Source: Dyadobacter chenwenxiniae
Lineage (GTDB): Bacteria; Bacteroidota; Bacteroidia; Cytophagales; Spirosomataceae
Assembly (NCBI RefSeq): GCF_022869785.1
Contig: NZ_CP094997.1
Location: 5,146,001 to 5,210,000, forward strand
DNA length: 64,000 nt
Direction of reading: 5' to 3'
The position numbers and the translations under genes were made by a program. Numbering within the stretch: position 1 is the first letter of the stretch; every line of letters starts with the position of its first letter. Of this stretch, positions 7,905-16,936 are shown piece by piece. A model generated the notes under the pieces. That model had not been told where the DNA came from. It worked only from the letters and a program-made list of their open reading frames with translations, and ran no database searches.

Positions 7905-9572
7905 ATGAGTAACGAAACCATAATTTTCTCAATGTCGGGGGTTAACAAAATCATTCCTCCAAACCGGCATATCATTAAAAACATCTATTTATCCTTTTTT
8001 TATGGTGCTAAAATCGGGGTTTTAGGTTTAAACGGATCAGGTAAGTCGACGCTTTTACGCGTTATAGCAGGAATTGATAAGGACATTCAGGGAGACGTGG
8101 TTTTTTCTCCCGGATATTCAGTGGGAATGCTTGAACAAGAGCCAAAACTAGACCCTACCAAGACTGTAAGAGAGGTTGTAGAAGAGGGCGTTCAGGAGAT
8201 CGTTGACCTTTTGAATGAATTTGAAAAAATAAATGAAGCATTCGGAGAAGAGGATGCAGATTTCGATAAACTCCTTGAACGTCAGGGAGAAGTGCAGGAA
8301 AAACTGGATGCAACAGACGCCTGGAATTTAGATAATCGTCTGGAAGTGGCCATGGACGCATTGCGCTGTCCGCCTTCGGATGCATTGGTTTCAACACTTT
8401 CCGGTGGTGAAAAACGCCGGGTTGCATTGTGCCGCTTGCTGCTTCGCCAGCCTGATGTTTTGCTTCTGGATGAGCCTACTAACCACTTGGATGCGGAATC
8501 TGTGCTTTGGCTGGAAGAGCATTTGAGACAATATAAAGGAACGGTCATTGCCGTAACCCACGATCGTTACTTCCTGGATAATGTCGCTGGCTGGATCCTC
8601 GAACTGGATCGCGGCGAAGGCATTCCATGGAAAGGAAATTACACTTCTTGGCTTGAACAGAAGCAGGAACGTTTGAAAAAAGAAGAAAAAACAGAGTCGA
8701 AACGCCAGAAAACATTGCAGCGCGAGCTGGAATGGGTGCGCATGGGTGCAAAAGGTCGTCAGGCCAAGTCCAAGGCTCGCTTGGGCGCTTACGAGCGCTT
8801 ATTAGGCGAAGAAGGCCGCGAGAAAGAAGAAAAATTGGAGATCTTCATTCCAGCCGGACCTCGTCTTGGCAACAAGGTGATTGAAGCGCATAATGTTTCG
8901 ATGGGCTTCGGTGACAGGCTTTTATATGAAAACCTAAACTTCGCTTTGCCCCCAAACGGCATTGTCGGCATTATTGGACCAAACGGTGCGGGTAAAACGA
9001 CACTCTTCAAACTCATAACGGGTCAATTAAAACCGCTAAGCGGACATTTTGATGTCGGCGACACGGTAGAACTGGCTTATGTGGATCAGGAACATGATAA
9101 TCTGGACCCTGTTAAGACTGTTTACCAAAGCATTGCGGATGGAAATGACTGGATCATGATCGCAGGCAAGCAATCCAATGCGAGAGCTTATGTGAGCCGT
9201 TTCAACTTCGGCGGCGGCGATCAGGAAAAGAAGGTTGGTAACCTGTCGGGTGGAGAAAGAAACCGCGTGCATTTGGCGATGACATTGAAAGAAGGCGGCA
9301 ACTTGCTTTTGCTCGATGAACCTACCAATGACCTGGACATTAACACTTTGCGTGCATTAGAAGAAGGTTTAGAAAACTTTGCGGGCTGTGCAGTAATCAT
9401 ATCCCACGACCGGTGGTTCCTGGACCGCGTTGCCACACACATTCTTGCTTTTGAAGGTGATTCTCAGGTTTATTGGTTTGAAGGAAATTTCTCTGAATAT
9501 GAGGAGAACCGGAAAAAACGAATGGGCTCAGATCTGACGCCAAAGCGCATCAAATACAAAAAATTGGCTTAA
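7905..9572 (+). CDS. ettA: ABC-F translational factor EttA
   Basis: A soluble tandem-ATPase ABC-F protein predicted to bind the ribosomal E site and gate early elongation according to energy state. The 555-residue length matches EttA. The first nucleotide-binding domain has Walker A GLNGSGKST (about 41-49), signature LSGGEKRR (about 164) and LLLDEPTNHLD. The second has GPNGAGKTT (about 358), LSGGERNR (about 446) and LLLDEPTNDLD. Between them lies the charged linker KKEEKTESKRQKTLQRELEW. No membrane segments are present, which excludes a transporter. Mpl follows 23 bp downstream on the same strand. Confidence 0.95.
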   Translation: MSNETIIFSMSGVNKIIPPNRHIIKNIYLSFFYGAKIGVLGLNGSGKSTLLRVIAGIDKDIQGDVVFSPGYSVGMLEQEPKLDPTKTVREVVEEGVQEIVDLLNEFEKINEAFGEEDADFDKLLERQGEVQEKLDATDAWNLDNRLEVAMDALRCPPSDALVSTLSGGEKRRVALCRLLLRQPDVLLLDEPTNHLDAESVLWLEEHLRQYKGTVIAVTHDRYFLDNVAGWILELDRGEGIPWKGNYTSWLEQKQERLKKEEKTESKRQKTLQRELEWVRMGAKGRQAKSKARLGAYERLLGEEGREKEEKLEIFIPAGPRLGNKVIEAHNVSMGFGDRLLYENLNFALPPNGIVGIIGPNGAGKTTLFKLITGQLKPLSGHFDVGDTVELAYVDQEHDNLDPVKTVYQSIADGNDWIMIAGKQSNARAYVSRFNFGGGDQEKKVGNLSGGERNRVHLAMTLKEGGNLLLLDEPTNDLDINTLRALEEGLENFAGCAVIISHDRWFLDRVATHILAFEGDSQVYWFEGNFSEYEENRKKRMGSDLTPKRIKYKKLA

Positions 9573-9595
9573 TCAGAAACAGTTAAACATTATCA

Positions 9596-10978
9596 ATGAG
9601 TCAGATTTCATCTTTGGATAAAATACATTTCATATCAATTGGTGGCAGCGTAATGCATAATCTTGCCATTGCGCTCCATTTAAAAGGATTTATCATCACA
9701 GGTTCCGACGACGAGATATATGAACCATCTGTAAGCCGGCTTGCGAAATACGATTTGCTTCCGACCGTAACAGGTTGGTTTCCAGAAAAAATAACGGCTG
9801 ATCTCTCGGCCGTTATTTTGGGAATGCACGCTCGTCAGGACAATCCTGAGTTGGCAAAAGCGAATGAATTGGGGATTAAAGTGTATTCTTATCCTGAATA
9901 TATTTTTGAACAAAGCCAGAACAAACAACGCGTGGTCATCGCCGGAAGTCATGGGAAAACAACCATTACTTCAATGATCCTGCACGTTTTAAACTTCAAT
10001 AAGCGCGTTTTCAATTATCTCGTCGGCGCGCAGATCGAGGGGTTTGATAACATGGTGAAGCTTTCGGAAGAAGCGCCGCTCATTGTGATTGAAGGGGATG
10101 AATATTTCACATCGCCCTTGGATCCGACACCCAAATTCATGCATTATCAGCCGCATATCGCACTCATCAGCGGCATTGCGTGGGATCATTTCAATGTATT
10201 CCCAACTTGGGAATCCTATGTAAAACAATTTGAATTGTTGGCGGATTCCTTGCCAAAAGCCGGGGGAATTATCTTCGATGAAACCGATGATATGCTGAAT
10301 GTAATCGGTCAAAAAGAGCGTACAGACGTTGTAAGCACGCCTTACCACGCCCATCCTTATAAAATTGAAGATGGCAGAACGATTCTGGTTACACCGGATG
10401 GAAAAGAAGTTTCTGTGCTGGTTTTTGGAAACCACAACATGAAAAATATAAGCGGTGCTTATGCCGTTTGCGAACGCCTGGGCATTACTGATGATCAGTT
10501 CTACGAAGCCATTCAGAGCTTCAAAGGCGCTTCTAAACGGCTTGAATTATTGGGCAAAACAGACACGGTGAGCATTTACCGGGATTTCGCACATGCGCCT
10601 TCCAAGGTGGAAGCAACGACCGCTGCTTTGAAAGAACAATATCCGGATCGGACATTGGTTGCCTGCGCAGAGCTGCACACATTCAGCAGTTTGAACAAAG
10701 ATTTTTTGAGCCAATATCGCAGGAAGTTGAAGTCGGCTGATATTGCAGTGGTTTATTTTAATCCGGTAACCGTTGAGCACAAGCGACTTGAACCCATTTC
10801 GGAAGACGACATTCGCACAGCGTTCAAACGCGAAGACCTTCATGTTTTTACAGACTCTGCAAAAATGGTGGAGTTTCTGAAATTACAGACCTGGGAAAAC
10901 GCCAACCTGCTGCTAATGAGCTCCGGAACTTTCGGTGATCTGGATTTGAAGGCATTGGCGGATTCGCTTTTAGCCTGA
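9596..10978 (+). CDS. mpl: Mur ligase family protein, probably Mpl (murein tripeptide ligase)
   Basis: Predicted to ligate the recycled tripeptide L-Ala-D-Glu-mDAP to UDP-MurNAc, or a closely related Mur-ligase reaction, in peptidoglycan recycling. The 460-residue protein has the N-terminal Rossmann segment IHFISIGGSVMHNLAIALH and ATP loop AGSHGKTTITSM (about 116-127). The central domain has VIEGDEYFTSPLDPTPKF and the C-terminal domain has YRDFAHAPSKVEATTAAL. Mpl-type enzymes and MurC are paralogues; the 'DEYFTSPLDPTPKF' segment favours Mpl. Close spacing after ettA (23 bp) and before the LOG gene (35 bp) suggests co-transcription. Confidence 0.82.
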   Translation: MSQISSLDKIHFISIGGSVMHNLAIALHLKGFIITGSDDEIYEPSVSRLAKYDLLPTVTGWFPEKITADLSAVILGMHARQDNPELAKANELGIKVYSYPEYIFEQSQNKQRVVIAGSHGKTTITSMILHVLNFNKRVFNYLVGAQIEGFDNMVKLSEEAPLIVIEGDEYFTSPLDPTPKFMHYQPHIALISGIAWDHFNVFPTWESYVKQFELLADSLPKAGGIIFDETDDMLNVIGQKERTDVVSTPYHAHPYKIEDGRTILVTPDGKEVSVLVFGNHNMKNISGAYAVCERLGITDDQFYEAIQSFKGASKRLELLGKTDTVSIYRDFAHAPSKVEATTAALKEQYPDRTLVACAELHTFSSLNKDFLSQYRRKLKSADIAVVYFNPVTVEHKRLEPISEDDIRTAFKREDLHVFTDSAKMVEFLKLQTWENANLLLMSSGTFGDLDLKALADSLLA

Positions 10979-11013
10979 GTTTTACATATACACTATAATT
11001 CTAAGTTGAAGTT

Positions 11014-11610
11014 ATGCAATCCATTGTAGTTTACTGCGGTTCAAATCCGGGCAAAAAACCAATTTACGCTGAAACCGCCTATGCCTTAGGCGCAGAACTG
11101 GCAAAAAGAAACATCAGGCTCATTTACGGCGGTGGAAATATGGGCTTAATGGGCCGCGTGGCTGACGGAGCCATGGAAAACAATGGCTCCGTGACCGGCA
11201 TCATTCCTAACTTTCTTGCCAAACTGGAAGTTGCCCACAAAACACTGACCGAGATCCATTTCACGGAAACCATGCATGAGCGTAAAGCCAAAATGGCCTC
11301 CATTACAGACGGCGTTATTGCACTTCCGGGCGGCTACGGCACTTTTGATGAGTTATTTGAAATACTCACCTGGTCGCAACTGAAAATTTTTAAAGGACCG
11401 GTTGGCTTGCTGAATGTCAATGGATTTTACGATCTGATGCTTTTGCAACTCGACAAAATGGTGGAAGAGGGGTTTTTACACCCTGATAATCAAAAACTTT
11501 TGGTGGTGGCTGATAATGTATCAGGCCTCTTGGAAAAAATGGAAGCATTTCGTGTTGGAAACACAGAAAATAAGCCATTGGATAAGTCGTTATATGTAGA
11601 CAACAATTAA
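11014..11610 (+). CDS. LOG-family nucleotide 5'-monophosphate phosphoribohydrolase
   Basis: A 198-residue Rossmann-fold protein of the LOG (lonely guy / TIGR00730) family, which hydrolyses cytokinin riboside or purine 5'-monophosphates to base plus ribose-5-phosphate. Diagnostic motifs are IRLIYGGGNMGLMGRVADGA near residue 40 and the catalytic ALPGGYGTFDELFEILTW near residue 104, with MHERKAKM between. No signal peptide. In bacteria without plant association the physiological substrate is usually unclear. It sits 35 bp after mpl and 18 bp before the OmpA-type gene. Confidence 0.92.
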   Translation: MQSIVVYCGSNPGKKPIYAETAYALGAELAKRNIRLIYGGGNMGLMGRVADGAMENNGSVTGIIPNFLAKLEVAHKTLTEIHFTETMHERKAKMASITDGVIALPGGYGTFDELFEILTWSQLKIFKGPVGLLNVNGFYDLMLLQLDKMVEEGFLHPDNQKLLVVADNVSGLLEKMEAFRVGNTENKPLDKSLYVDNN

Positions 11611-11628
11611 CTACCCTTCCAAAAGACG

Positions 11629-13200
11629 ATGCGCATTTCATTACTTGCCGTGCTGTTTACTTCAATTTCCTTTTGTGCAAATGCGCAGCTGGAAAATCTT
11701 GGAAAAACGGTGAACACTGAATACAATGAAATTAACCCTATTATTTCGCCCGACGGCAAGACCATTTACTTCTCCCGGGTAAGCCATCCGCAAAATACGC
11801 ACGGGACCAAAGGCAGTCAGGACATATGGTTTTCGGAATTGAAAAATGATAAGTGGTCGCAGTCGCGACGGCTTCCCGCTCCGCTGAATAAAGAGGATTA
11901 CAACAGCCTTTATAGCATTACACCAGATGGTAACACCTTGTTAATCAAAGGTTCTTACAAAAACGGCGTGTACGAAACGCGCGGATTTTCGACGAGTAAA
12001 AAAACCTCCCGCGGATGGGCAGCCCCTAATAAGCTCGAAATTCCCGGTTATGCGAAGATCAGTAAAGGGCAGTTTGACTGCGGTTATCTTTCCAATGATG
12101 GAAAGACATTAATCATGTCGTTCAGCGAAAAGAAAAACAGCAAGGTGGATGACATTTATGTGAGTTTCAAGGCGAAAGATGGAACTTGGTCTAAGCCCAT
12201 GAACATTGGACCGGAGATCAATTCCGAAGAATTTACCGAAACCACGCCGTTCCTGGCCCCTGACGGCGTCACATTGTATTTTTCAAGCGACCGCAAAGGC
12301 GGCCAGGGCAGCAACGACATTTATTACAGCAAGCGGATCGACAAAACCTGGAAACGGTGGAGCAGGCCTGTAAACCTTGGTCCAGCTATCAATTCCGACG
12401 GTTATGATGCCTATTACACCATTTCTGCGTTGGGCGATTATTCTTATATGGTCTCGTTCAAGGGCACGGAGGGCAAGGGAGATGTGGTGCGTTACAACCT
12501 GAAACCGACAGAAGTTCCGGGTGATACAACCGAAGCGCCAATCGCAATTGTGCCTGTTTCTGACCCGGTAGTGATGGTTAGCGGGAAAGTGATCGACTCT
12601 AAAACGGGAAAACCCGTCGAAGCAACGATCATTTATGAAAGCCTGGCAGATGGTGAAGAGGTGGGGACGGCCACGACGAACCCTACAACCGGCGAATACA
12701 AAATTATCCTCCCCTATGGGCAAAAATACAGCATGCGCGCGGTCGCGCCCGACTTCATTGCTGAAGGAGAGAACATTGATCTGAGTGATTCAACGGCGAC
12801 CAAGGGTTTTAAAGAAATTACTAATAAATCTTTAAAGCTCATTCCGATTGAAGAAGGCCAAATTGTGCGTCTGAATAACATTTTCTTTGCCACAGGAAAA
12901 TCAACATTGAGCAGTGAATCCTTTCCCGAATTGAACCGGATCGCTATTTCCATGACCGAAAACAAGACGCTTACCATTGAATTGGGCGGGCATACAGACA
13001 ACACCGGTAGCGCCGAATTCAACATTAAGCTTTCCCAGGACCGGGCCGATTCCGTCAGGGAATATCTGATTGGAAAGGGAATCGAGCCGGATCGCGTGGG
13101 CAGCAAAGGTTACGGTGAGACGGTTCCGGTTGCTACAAATGATACACCTGAGGGCCAGCAACAAAACCGCCGTGTTGAATTTAAGATCTTAAAGAAATAA
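11629..13200 (+). CDS. PD40 beta-propeller / OmpA-domain envelope protein
   Basis: A 523-residue exported protein with a signal peptide (MRISLLAVLFTSISFCANAQ). Residues from about 25 to 290 contain PD40/WD40-like beta-propeller blades (NPIISPDGKTIYFSR, TPFLAPDGVTLYFSSDRKGG). A carboxypeptidase-regulatory-like beta-sandwich follows (VSGKVIDSKTGKPVEATIIY). The C terminus, from about 410, is an OmpA peptidoglycan-binding domain (LGGHTDNTGSAEFNIKLSQD … NRRVEF). The architecture points to a periplasmic or outer-membrane-associated protein tethered to murein, of the kind often found in gliding/T9SS-capable Bacteroidota. Its 3' end overlaps the convergent acyltransferase gene by 20 bp. Confidence 0.9.
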   Translation: MRISLLAVLFTSISFCANAQLENLGKTVNTEYNEINPIISPDGKTIYFSRVSHPQNTHGTKGSQDIWFSELKNDKWSQSRRLPAPLNKEDYNSLYSITPDGNTLLIKGSYKNGVYETRGFSTSKKTSRGWAAPNKLEIPGYAKISKGQFDCGYLSNDGKTLIMSFSEKKNSKVDDIYVSFKAKDGTWSKPMNIGPEINSEEFTETTPFLAPDGVTLYFSSDRKGGQGSNDIYYSKRIDKTWKRWSRPVNLGPAINSDGYDAYYTISALGDYSYMVSFKGTEGKGDVVRYNLKPTEVPGDTTEAPIAIVPVSDPVVMVSGKVIDSKTGKPVEATIIYESLADGEEVGTATTNPTTGEYKIILPYGQKYSMRAVAPDFIAEGENIDLSDSTATKGFKEITNKSLKLIPIEEGQIVRLNNIFFATGKSTLSSESFPELNRIAISMTENKTLTIELGGHTDNTGSAEFNIKLSQDRADSVREYLIGKGIEPDRVGSKGYGETVPVATNDTPEGQQQNRRVEFKILKK

Positions 13201-14377
13201 CAGCCTCTTCGGACCTCTTAACTGTACTCTCCTTTTTGCGTTTTAGTCCAAAAACAATGCGCAGGATATTGAGTTGTTTGATCAGAAAATGATATATGAC
13301 CAGGCAGATCAGAAATGTGGCCACTGATAAGTAAATAAACTTTACTATCCAGGGTAATGCTGTGTTTATCAATGGATAAGCCAGACAAACAATGACTGTC
13401 TGATGTAGAATATAAAACGGGTAAACCGCTTCATTGGCATACTTCAAAAAGCGGTTTGAAAATTGGAGATAAACATATGCATAACCAAAAATGGACAGGA
13501 GGATACACCAGGCATTCAGCGTCTTAAGCAAATTATAAAAAATAATTTCCCCGCCTTCAATCTCCGCCCTCGGAATCCAGTAAAATGCATACAGGATGGC
13601 TGTGAATATCAGCCATATCACCAGATTGACTTTTCTATATTTTTTTAGTGTTTCCCAGAAACCGGTTTGTGTACACAAAACAAAGCCTGTAACGAAAAGT
13701 GTAAAGTCGTGAAAATGCTCATTCCAATCCCTGATCAGATTATGCGTTGTCGGGAAATGCCCCAGCAAGACGTTTCCCAACATGTGCCAGAGCACGGGGA
13801 CGAGTATCAATGTGAAAGGATTACCAAATAAACGAACCCAGCTTGCTGTTAACTGATTGTGGCGGCGAATGAATAACAATAATGGCAGACCGATGATCGA
13901 GTATAAAAAAATATAGACGAGATACCAAAGGTGATGCCAGCTGAAACTTCCAGCAGGATAGGGCGTAAAGTCAAAAATGGTTTTGTAAAACTCCCCATAG
14001 GAATAAGTTTCACCCTGGGTAAGGCGCTCCAAAAAGATCTGCGGCGGCACGATCACAAATATGCCAAAAACCAGCGGAATGAATATTCTGACAAACCTTT
14101 CGCTCAAAAATGCCTTCGGTCCGCGGCTCCCTAAGGCGAAATACATTCCGGCACCGGAGATCATAAAAAGAAGCGACATACGCCACTGACTCGTAAATCG
14201 CATCGGCAATTCAATGGCATGGGTGATTACATCATTTTTAATGTGCCATTCCCAAAAATTGAAAAACATGCCAACGTGGAAAAAGATAAGGATCGCAAAT
14301 GCGATGACGCGCAGCCAGTCGAGATCGTAGCGACGCGCTGGTAAATTAGCTGAATGTAAGTTTTCTTGATTTTTCAT
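13181..14377 (-). CDS. Acyltransferase 3 family integral membrane protein
   Basis: A 398-residue polytopic membrane protein of the acyltransferase-3 (OafA/MdoC-like) family, which acylates exported glycans or lipids at the inner membrane. The N terminus has the family signature YDLDWLRVIAFAILIFFHVG with the catalytic His, then MSLLFMISGAGMYFALGSRG and LSERFVRIFIPLVFGIF with its conserved Arg. About ten hydrophobic segments follow. It ends in a basic tail that overlaps the convergent OmpA-type gene by 20 bp. The acceptor molecule cannot be told from sequence. Confidence 0.88.
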   Translation of the reverse strand: MKNQENLHSANLPARRYDLDWLRVIAFAILIFFHVGMFFNFWEWHIKNDVITHAIELPMRFTSQWRMSLLFMISGAGMYFALGSRGPKAFLSERFVRIFIPLVFGIFVIVPPQIFLERLTQGETYSYGEFYKTIFDFTPYPAGSFSWHHLWYLVYIFLYSIIGLPLLLFIRRHNQLTASWVRLFGNPFTLILVPVLWHMLGNVLLGHFPTTHNLIRDWNEHFHDFTLFVTGFVLCTQTGFWETLKKYRKVNLVIWLIFTAILYAFYWIPRAEIEGGEIIFYNLLKTLNAWCILLSIFGYAYVYLQFSNRFLKYANEAVYPFYILHQTVIVCLAYPLINTALPWIVKFIYLSVATFLICLVIYHFLIKQLNILRIVFGLKRKKESTVKRSEEAVISLRS

Positions 14378-14485
14378 GGTCGGATCTGTTTTTTTTTCCG
14401 GACAAAAGTATCCGCACCCGAGGGCAAAAAACGACCGTGATTATCAGCTAGGAGTTCTTCCCGATACATCAGAACGGGGAAAAAG

Positions 14486-15652
14486 CTATTTTACAGCATT
14501 CTTTTTGAACTCAGAAGGCGTATAACCTGTGAGTTTTCGGAAAGAAGTATTAAATGCAGATTTGGAATTATAACCAACCATCTGCGCGATTTCTTCGATT
14601 TTGATAAAGTTGCTTCCTTCGTCCCGAAGCAGTTTCTGGGCCTCATTTATCCTGTAATTGGCAACAAAATCAAAAAAACTCTGACCTAATTCTTCATTCA
14701 AAATCTGGGACAAATGATGCGTCGAGATGCCTAAGCGTTTTGCCAGCATAGGGAGCGAAAATCCCGGATCGAGAAAAACTTTCTCACTATTCATAAGGTC
14801 ATCCAGTTTTTTCAAAGTCGTGAACCGGATTTCCTGCGTCAATGAGGATTTTTCATATTTCCTGGCAGAACGGACATTGTTATCCTGAAAAAAAAGTGAC
14901 CTGCGCAGGACTGTAAAACTGGTTGCGTAAATAATGAATGCAATAAATGCGGCGATAATGTGATCACCCAGATCATGCGGGAAAGATAGCCGCACAATAA
15001 GATAAATGATCACCAAAGCTGTTAACTCCAGGTGGAAGTTACGATACCAGGACAAAGCGCTTTTTTCCCTGGTGAAAAAAGAAAGACGCTCTTTTTTGAA
15101 CGCATTACCCAGGAAGTAAAGACCTGCGAGGTTGTACATCACCATACTAAGGGCGGTGAGATCGGTAATGCGATCTTTCAGAAAAAACATCCAGTCGCTT
15201 CCGTAACGATTAGAAACCATCATTTCCATCTCGGGATGATAGGCGGAAATGTTGCAATTGTATTTGTATGCGTTGCCTTGCGGATATATGAGGACGCACA
15301 TATATAGGAAATAAATTATCGCGGGCAACAAATGCAGCCAGTTGGCCTTCTCCTCCCTTTGCGTAATGCTTATTTTAATATACAAAAACGCCAGCGGGGC
15401 CAGCAGAAGATTGATCGGTTCCGAAAAATCGACCAGCCATAACACCCGGAACATGTAATTGGTGTATCCCAGCCAGACATCCCCCAGCAAAATGGCCATA
15501 CCTAATATAAGCCCCCCTAAAAATAAGTTGGGTCGCTTATCTCCTCCGGAATGCGATAGAAAAAAGTAAGCCAATATAAGCCCCTGAACGAACCCCAGCA
15601 GAATGAATACGGAAAACAGGTCAGCCCGAACTGGAAGGGTTGCAGGAGTCAT
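14486..15652 (-). CDS. AraC-family regulator with N-terminal membrane domain
   Basis: A 388-residue protein. The N-terminal 230 or so residues contain about six to seven hydrophobic segments (VFILLGFVQGLILAYFFL, LFLGGLILGMAILLGDVWLG, FIAFIIYATSFTVL). The C-terminal 100 residues are an AraC-type double helix-turn-helix (LPMLAKRLGISTHHLSQILN … GYNSKSAFNTSFRKLTGYTP). The arrangement suggests a membrane-embedded sensor that binds DNA from the inner face. No partner gene is adjacent; the upstream neighbour is a dead transporter pseudogene, possibly its former target. Ligand unknown. Confidence 0.9.
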   Translation of the reverse strand: MTPATLPVRADLFSVFILLGFVQGLILAYFFLSHSGGDKRPNLFLGGLILGMAILLGDVWLGYTNYMFRVLWLVDFSEPINLLLAPLAFLYIKISITQREEKANWLHLLPAIIYFLYMCVLIYPQGNAYKYNCNISAYHPEMEMMVSNRYGSDWMFFLKDRITDLTALSMVMYNLAGLYFLGNAFKKERLSFFTREKSALSWYRNFHLELTALVIIYLIVRLSFPHDLGDHIIAAFIAFIIYATSFTVLRRSLFFQDNNVRSARKYEKSSLTQEIRFTTLKKLDDLMNSEKVFLDPGFSLPMLAKRLGISTHHLSQILNEELGQSFFDFVANYRINEAQKLLRDEGSNFIKIEEIAQMVGYNSKSAFNTSFRKLTGYTPSEFKKNAVK

Positions 15653-15717
15653 AAAAATATATCTGTATTCAAATATACAAAATCAAAAATGTATGTGTGT
15701 GCATATTCCGGCACCAA

Positions 15718-16235
15718 AATTTAAAGCGACTTTCGGATTTCACAACAGGTGCTGCATACATTGCGGATATCAGCACACCCGAAAAACGGGCACAAAATTT
15801 CGGTTTACTGGGTGCTGCTTTCGGTCTTGGTTTTATCATTGGTCCGGTTGTCGGTGGTTTGCTAGAACAGTATGGAACCCGCGTTCCTTTCCTCGCTGCG
15901 GCGGCATTTTCTCTTGCTTTATGCTTTGCTCCCAAGGCTGGATGATGTATGTATTTATGGTTCCTTACATTATGGGAAGCATTGCCGGGCTCGCATTACA
16001 AGGGATCATTTCTACCCAGGTTCAACCGAATGAGCAAGGCGAAATTCAGGGCGCCTTAACCAGCTTGCAAAGTTTGACCTCTATTATTGGCCCGCCACTG
16101 ATGACCAACTTATTCTCCTTTTTTACGCAGCCTTCCGCACCCCTCTATTTACCTGGAGCACCCATGATCATGGCGGCGGTTCTCACATTGCTGAGCACAT
16201 TCCTGGCCAGGAGAAGCCTTAAACGTAATTTTTAA
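15718..16235 (+). pseudogene. Decayed TetA-like MFS drug transporter
   Basis: Two out-of-frame pieces of one major-facilitator transporter. The first (about 15718-15942) reads FTTGAAYIADISTPEKRAQN followed by GLGFIIGPVVGGLLEQYG, matching the TM4-TM5 region of TetA-type efflux proteins. The second, in another frame (about 15918-16235), reads GWMMYVFMVPYIMGSIAGLA and NEQGEIQGALTSLQSLTSII to a natural C terminus …ARRSLKRNF. The first roughly 110 residues are missing, the middle (about TM6-TM9) is deleted, and the join at about 15920-15945 is out of frame. Coding from a normal start is impossible, so it is called a remnant. It lies between the AraC regulator (divergent) and the oxidase subunit III gene (convergent, 6 bp). 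Confidence 0.85.
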
Positions 16236-16241
16236 GAGGAA

Positions 16242-16853
16242 CTAGTAGAGTATTATCAGGAAAAGAAATACAACCAGCCAGAGCGCGCCAGTAAAATGCC
16301 AGTAACGGGTTAACAACTTAATCCGCAGCCGGTTCGGCGGATTCACGCTGTAAACAAATGAGTCAACATAAGTTCTATTTTTTACAGCTTTCTGGAAAAG
16401 CATGCTTAGATAAACCACCCCGGCAATGATATGCACTAAATGCAAGCCGGTAAGAAGATAAATTAGTCCGCTGGAAGTTGTGACACCTTCAAATATGCCT
16501 GCATTCATCATTTCTGCCCAGCCGCCTGCCTGCAATAAAATAAATGTGATCCCCAGCAACAACGTAGCTCCCAGGAAAACGCGGTAATGAAGGAAACGCT
16601 CACTTGCAAATGCCAGATTGGCCTCATGCAACGTGATACTACTAAACAAAATGACCAGTGTACTCAACCAAAACATATCAGGAAGCACGATCATGTGCCC
16701 CGTCTCCCTATGCATCCGGACCAGGAAAATGATGAAAATAGAAGTAAAAAGCAGCGAGCTTCCGATCACACCGAGCCACAGCATAAAACCCAGGGGTTCT
16801 CGCCGCTTGGTAAAGGGGTTTTCCTTTAATTTGGTGGTTGGTTTGGAGCTCAT
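16242..16853 (-). CDS. Heme-copper oxidase subunit III (cytochrome c oxidase type)
   Basis: A 203-residue integral membrane protein with about five transmembrane helices. Diagnostic segments are ASERFLHYRVFLGATLLLGI and SSGLIYLLTGLHLVHIIAGV, with the terminal helix RYWHFTGALWLVVFLFLIIL, as in subunit III of aa3/caa3-type oxidases. Start chosen at 16853 (MSSKPTTKLKENPF). An in-frame ATG at 16958 would add 35 non-family residues and overlap ispE. No subunit I or II gene is nearby, so this is a stand-alone copy that would have to join a complex encoded elsewhere. Confidence 0.85.
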   Translation of the reverse strand: MSSKPTTKLKENPFTKRREPLGFMLWLGVIGSSLLFTSIFIIFLVRMHRETGHMIVLPDMFWLSTLVILFSSITLHEANLAFASERFLHYRVFLGATLLLGITFILLQAGGWAEMMNAGIFEGVTTSSGLIYLLTGLHLVHIIAGVVYLSMLFQKAVKNRTYVDSFVYSVNPPNRLRIKLLTRYWHFTGALWLVVFLFLIILY

Positions 16854-16936
16854 TACAACGCTGTTCTCTAATGCTTTATAAGCGGGGAGGTGAATATAGT
16901 TACAATTTCCCGCGTTTTGTAACCTGATAATAATTT

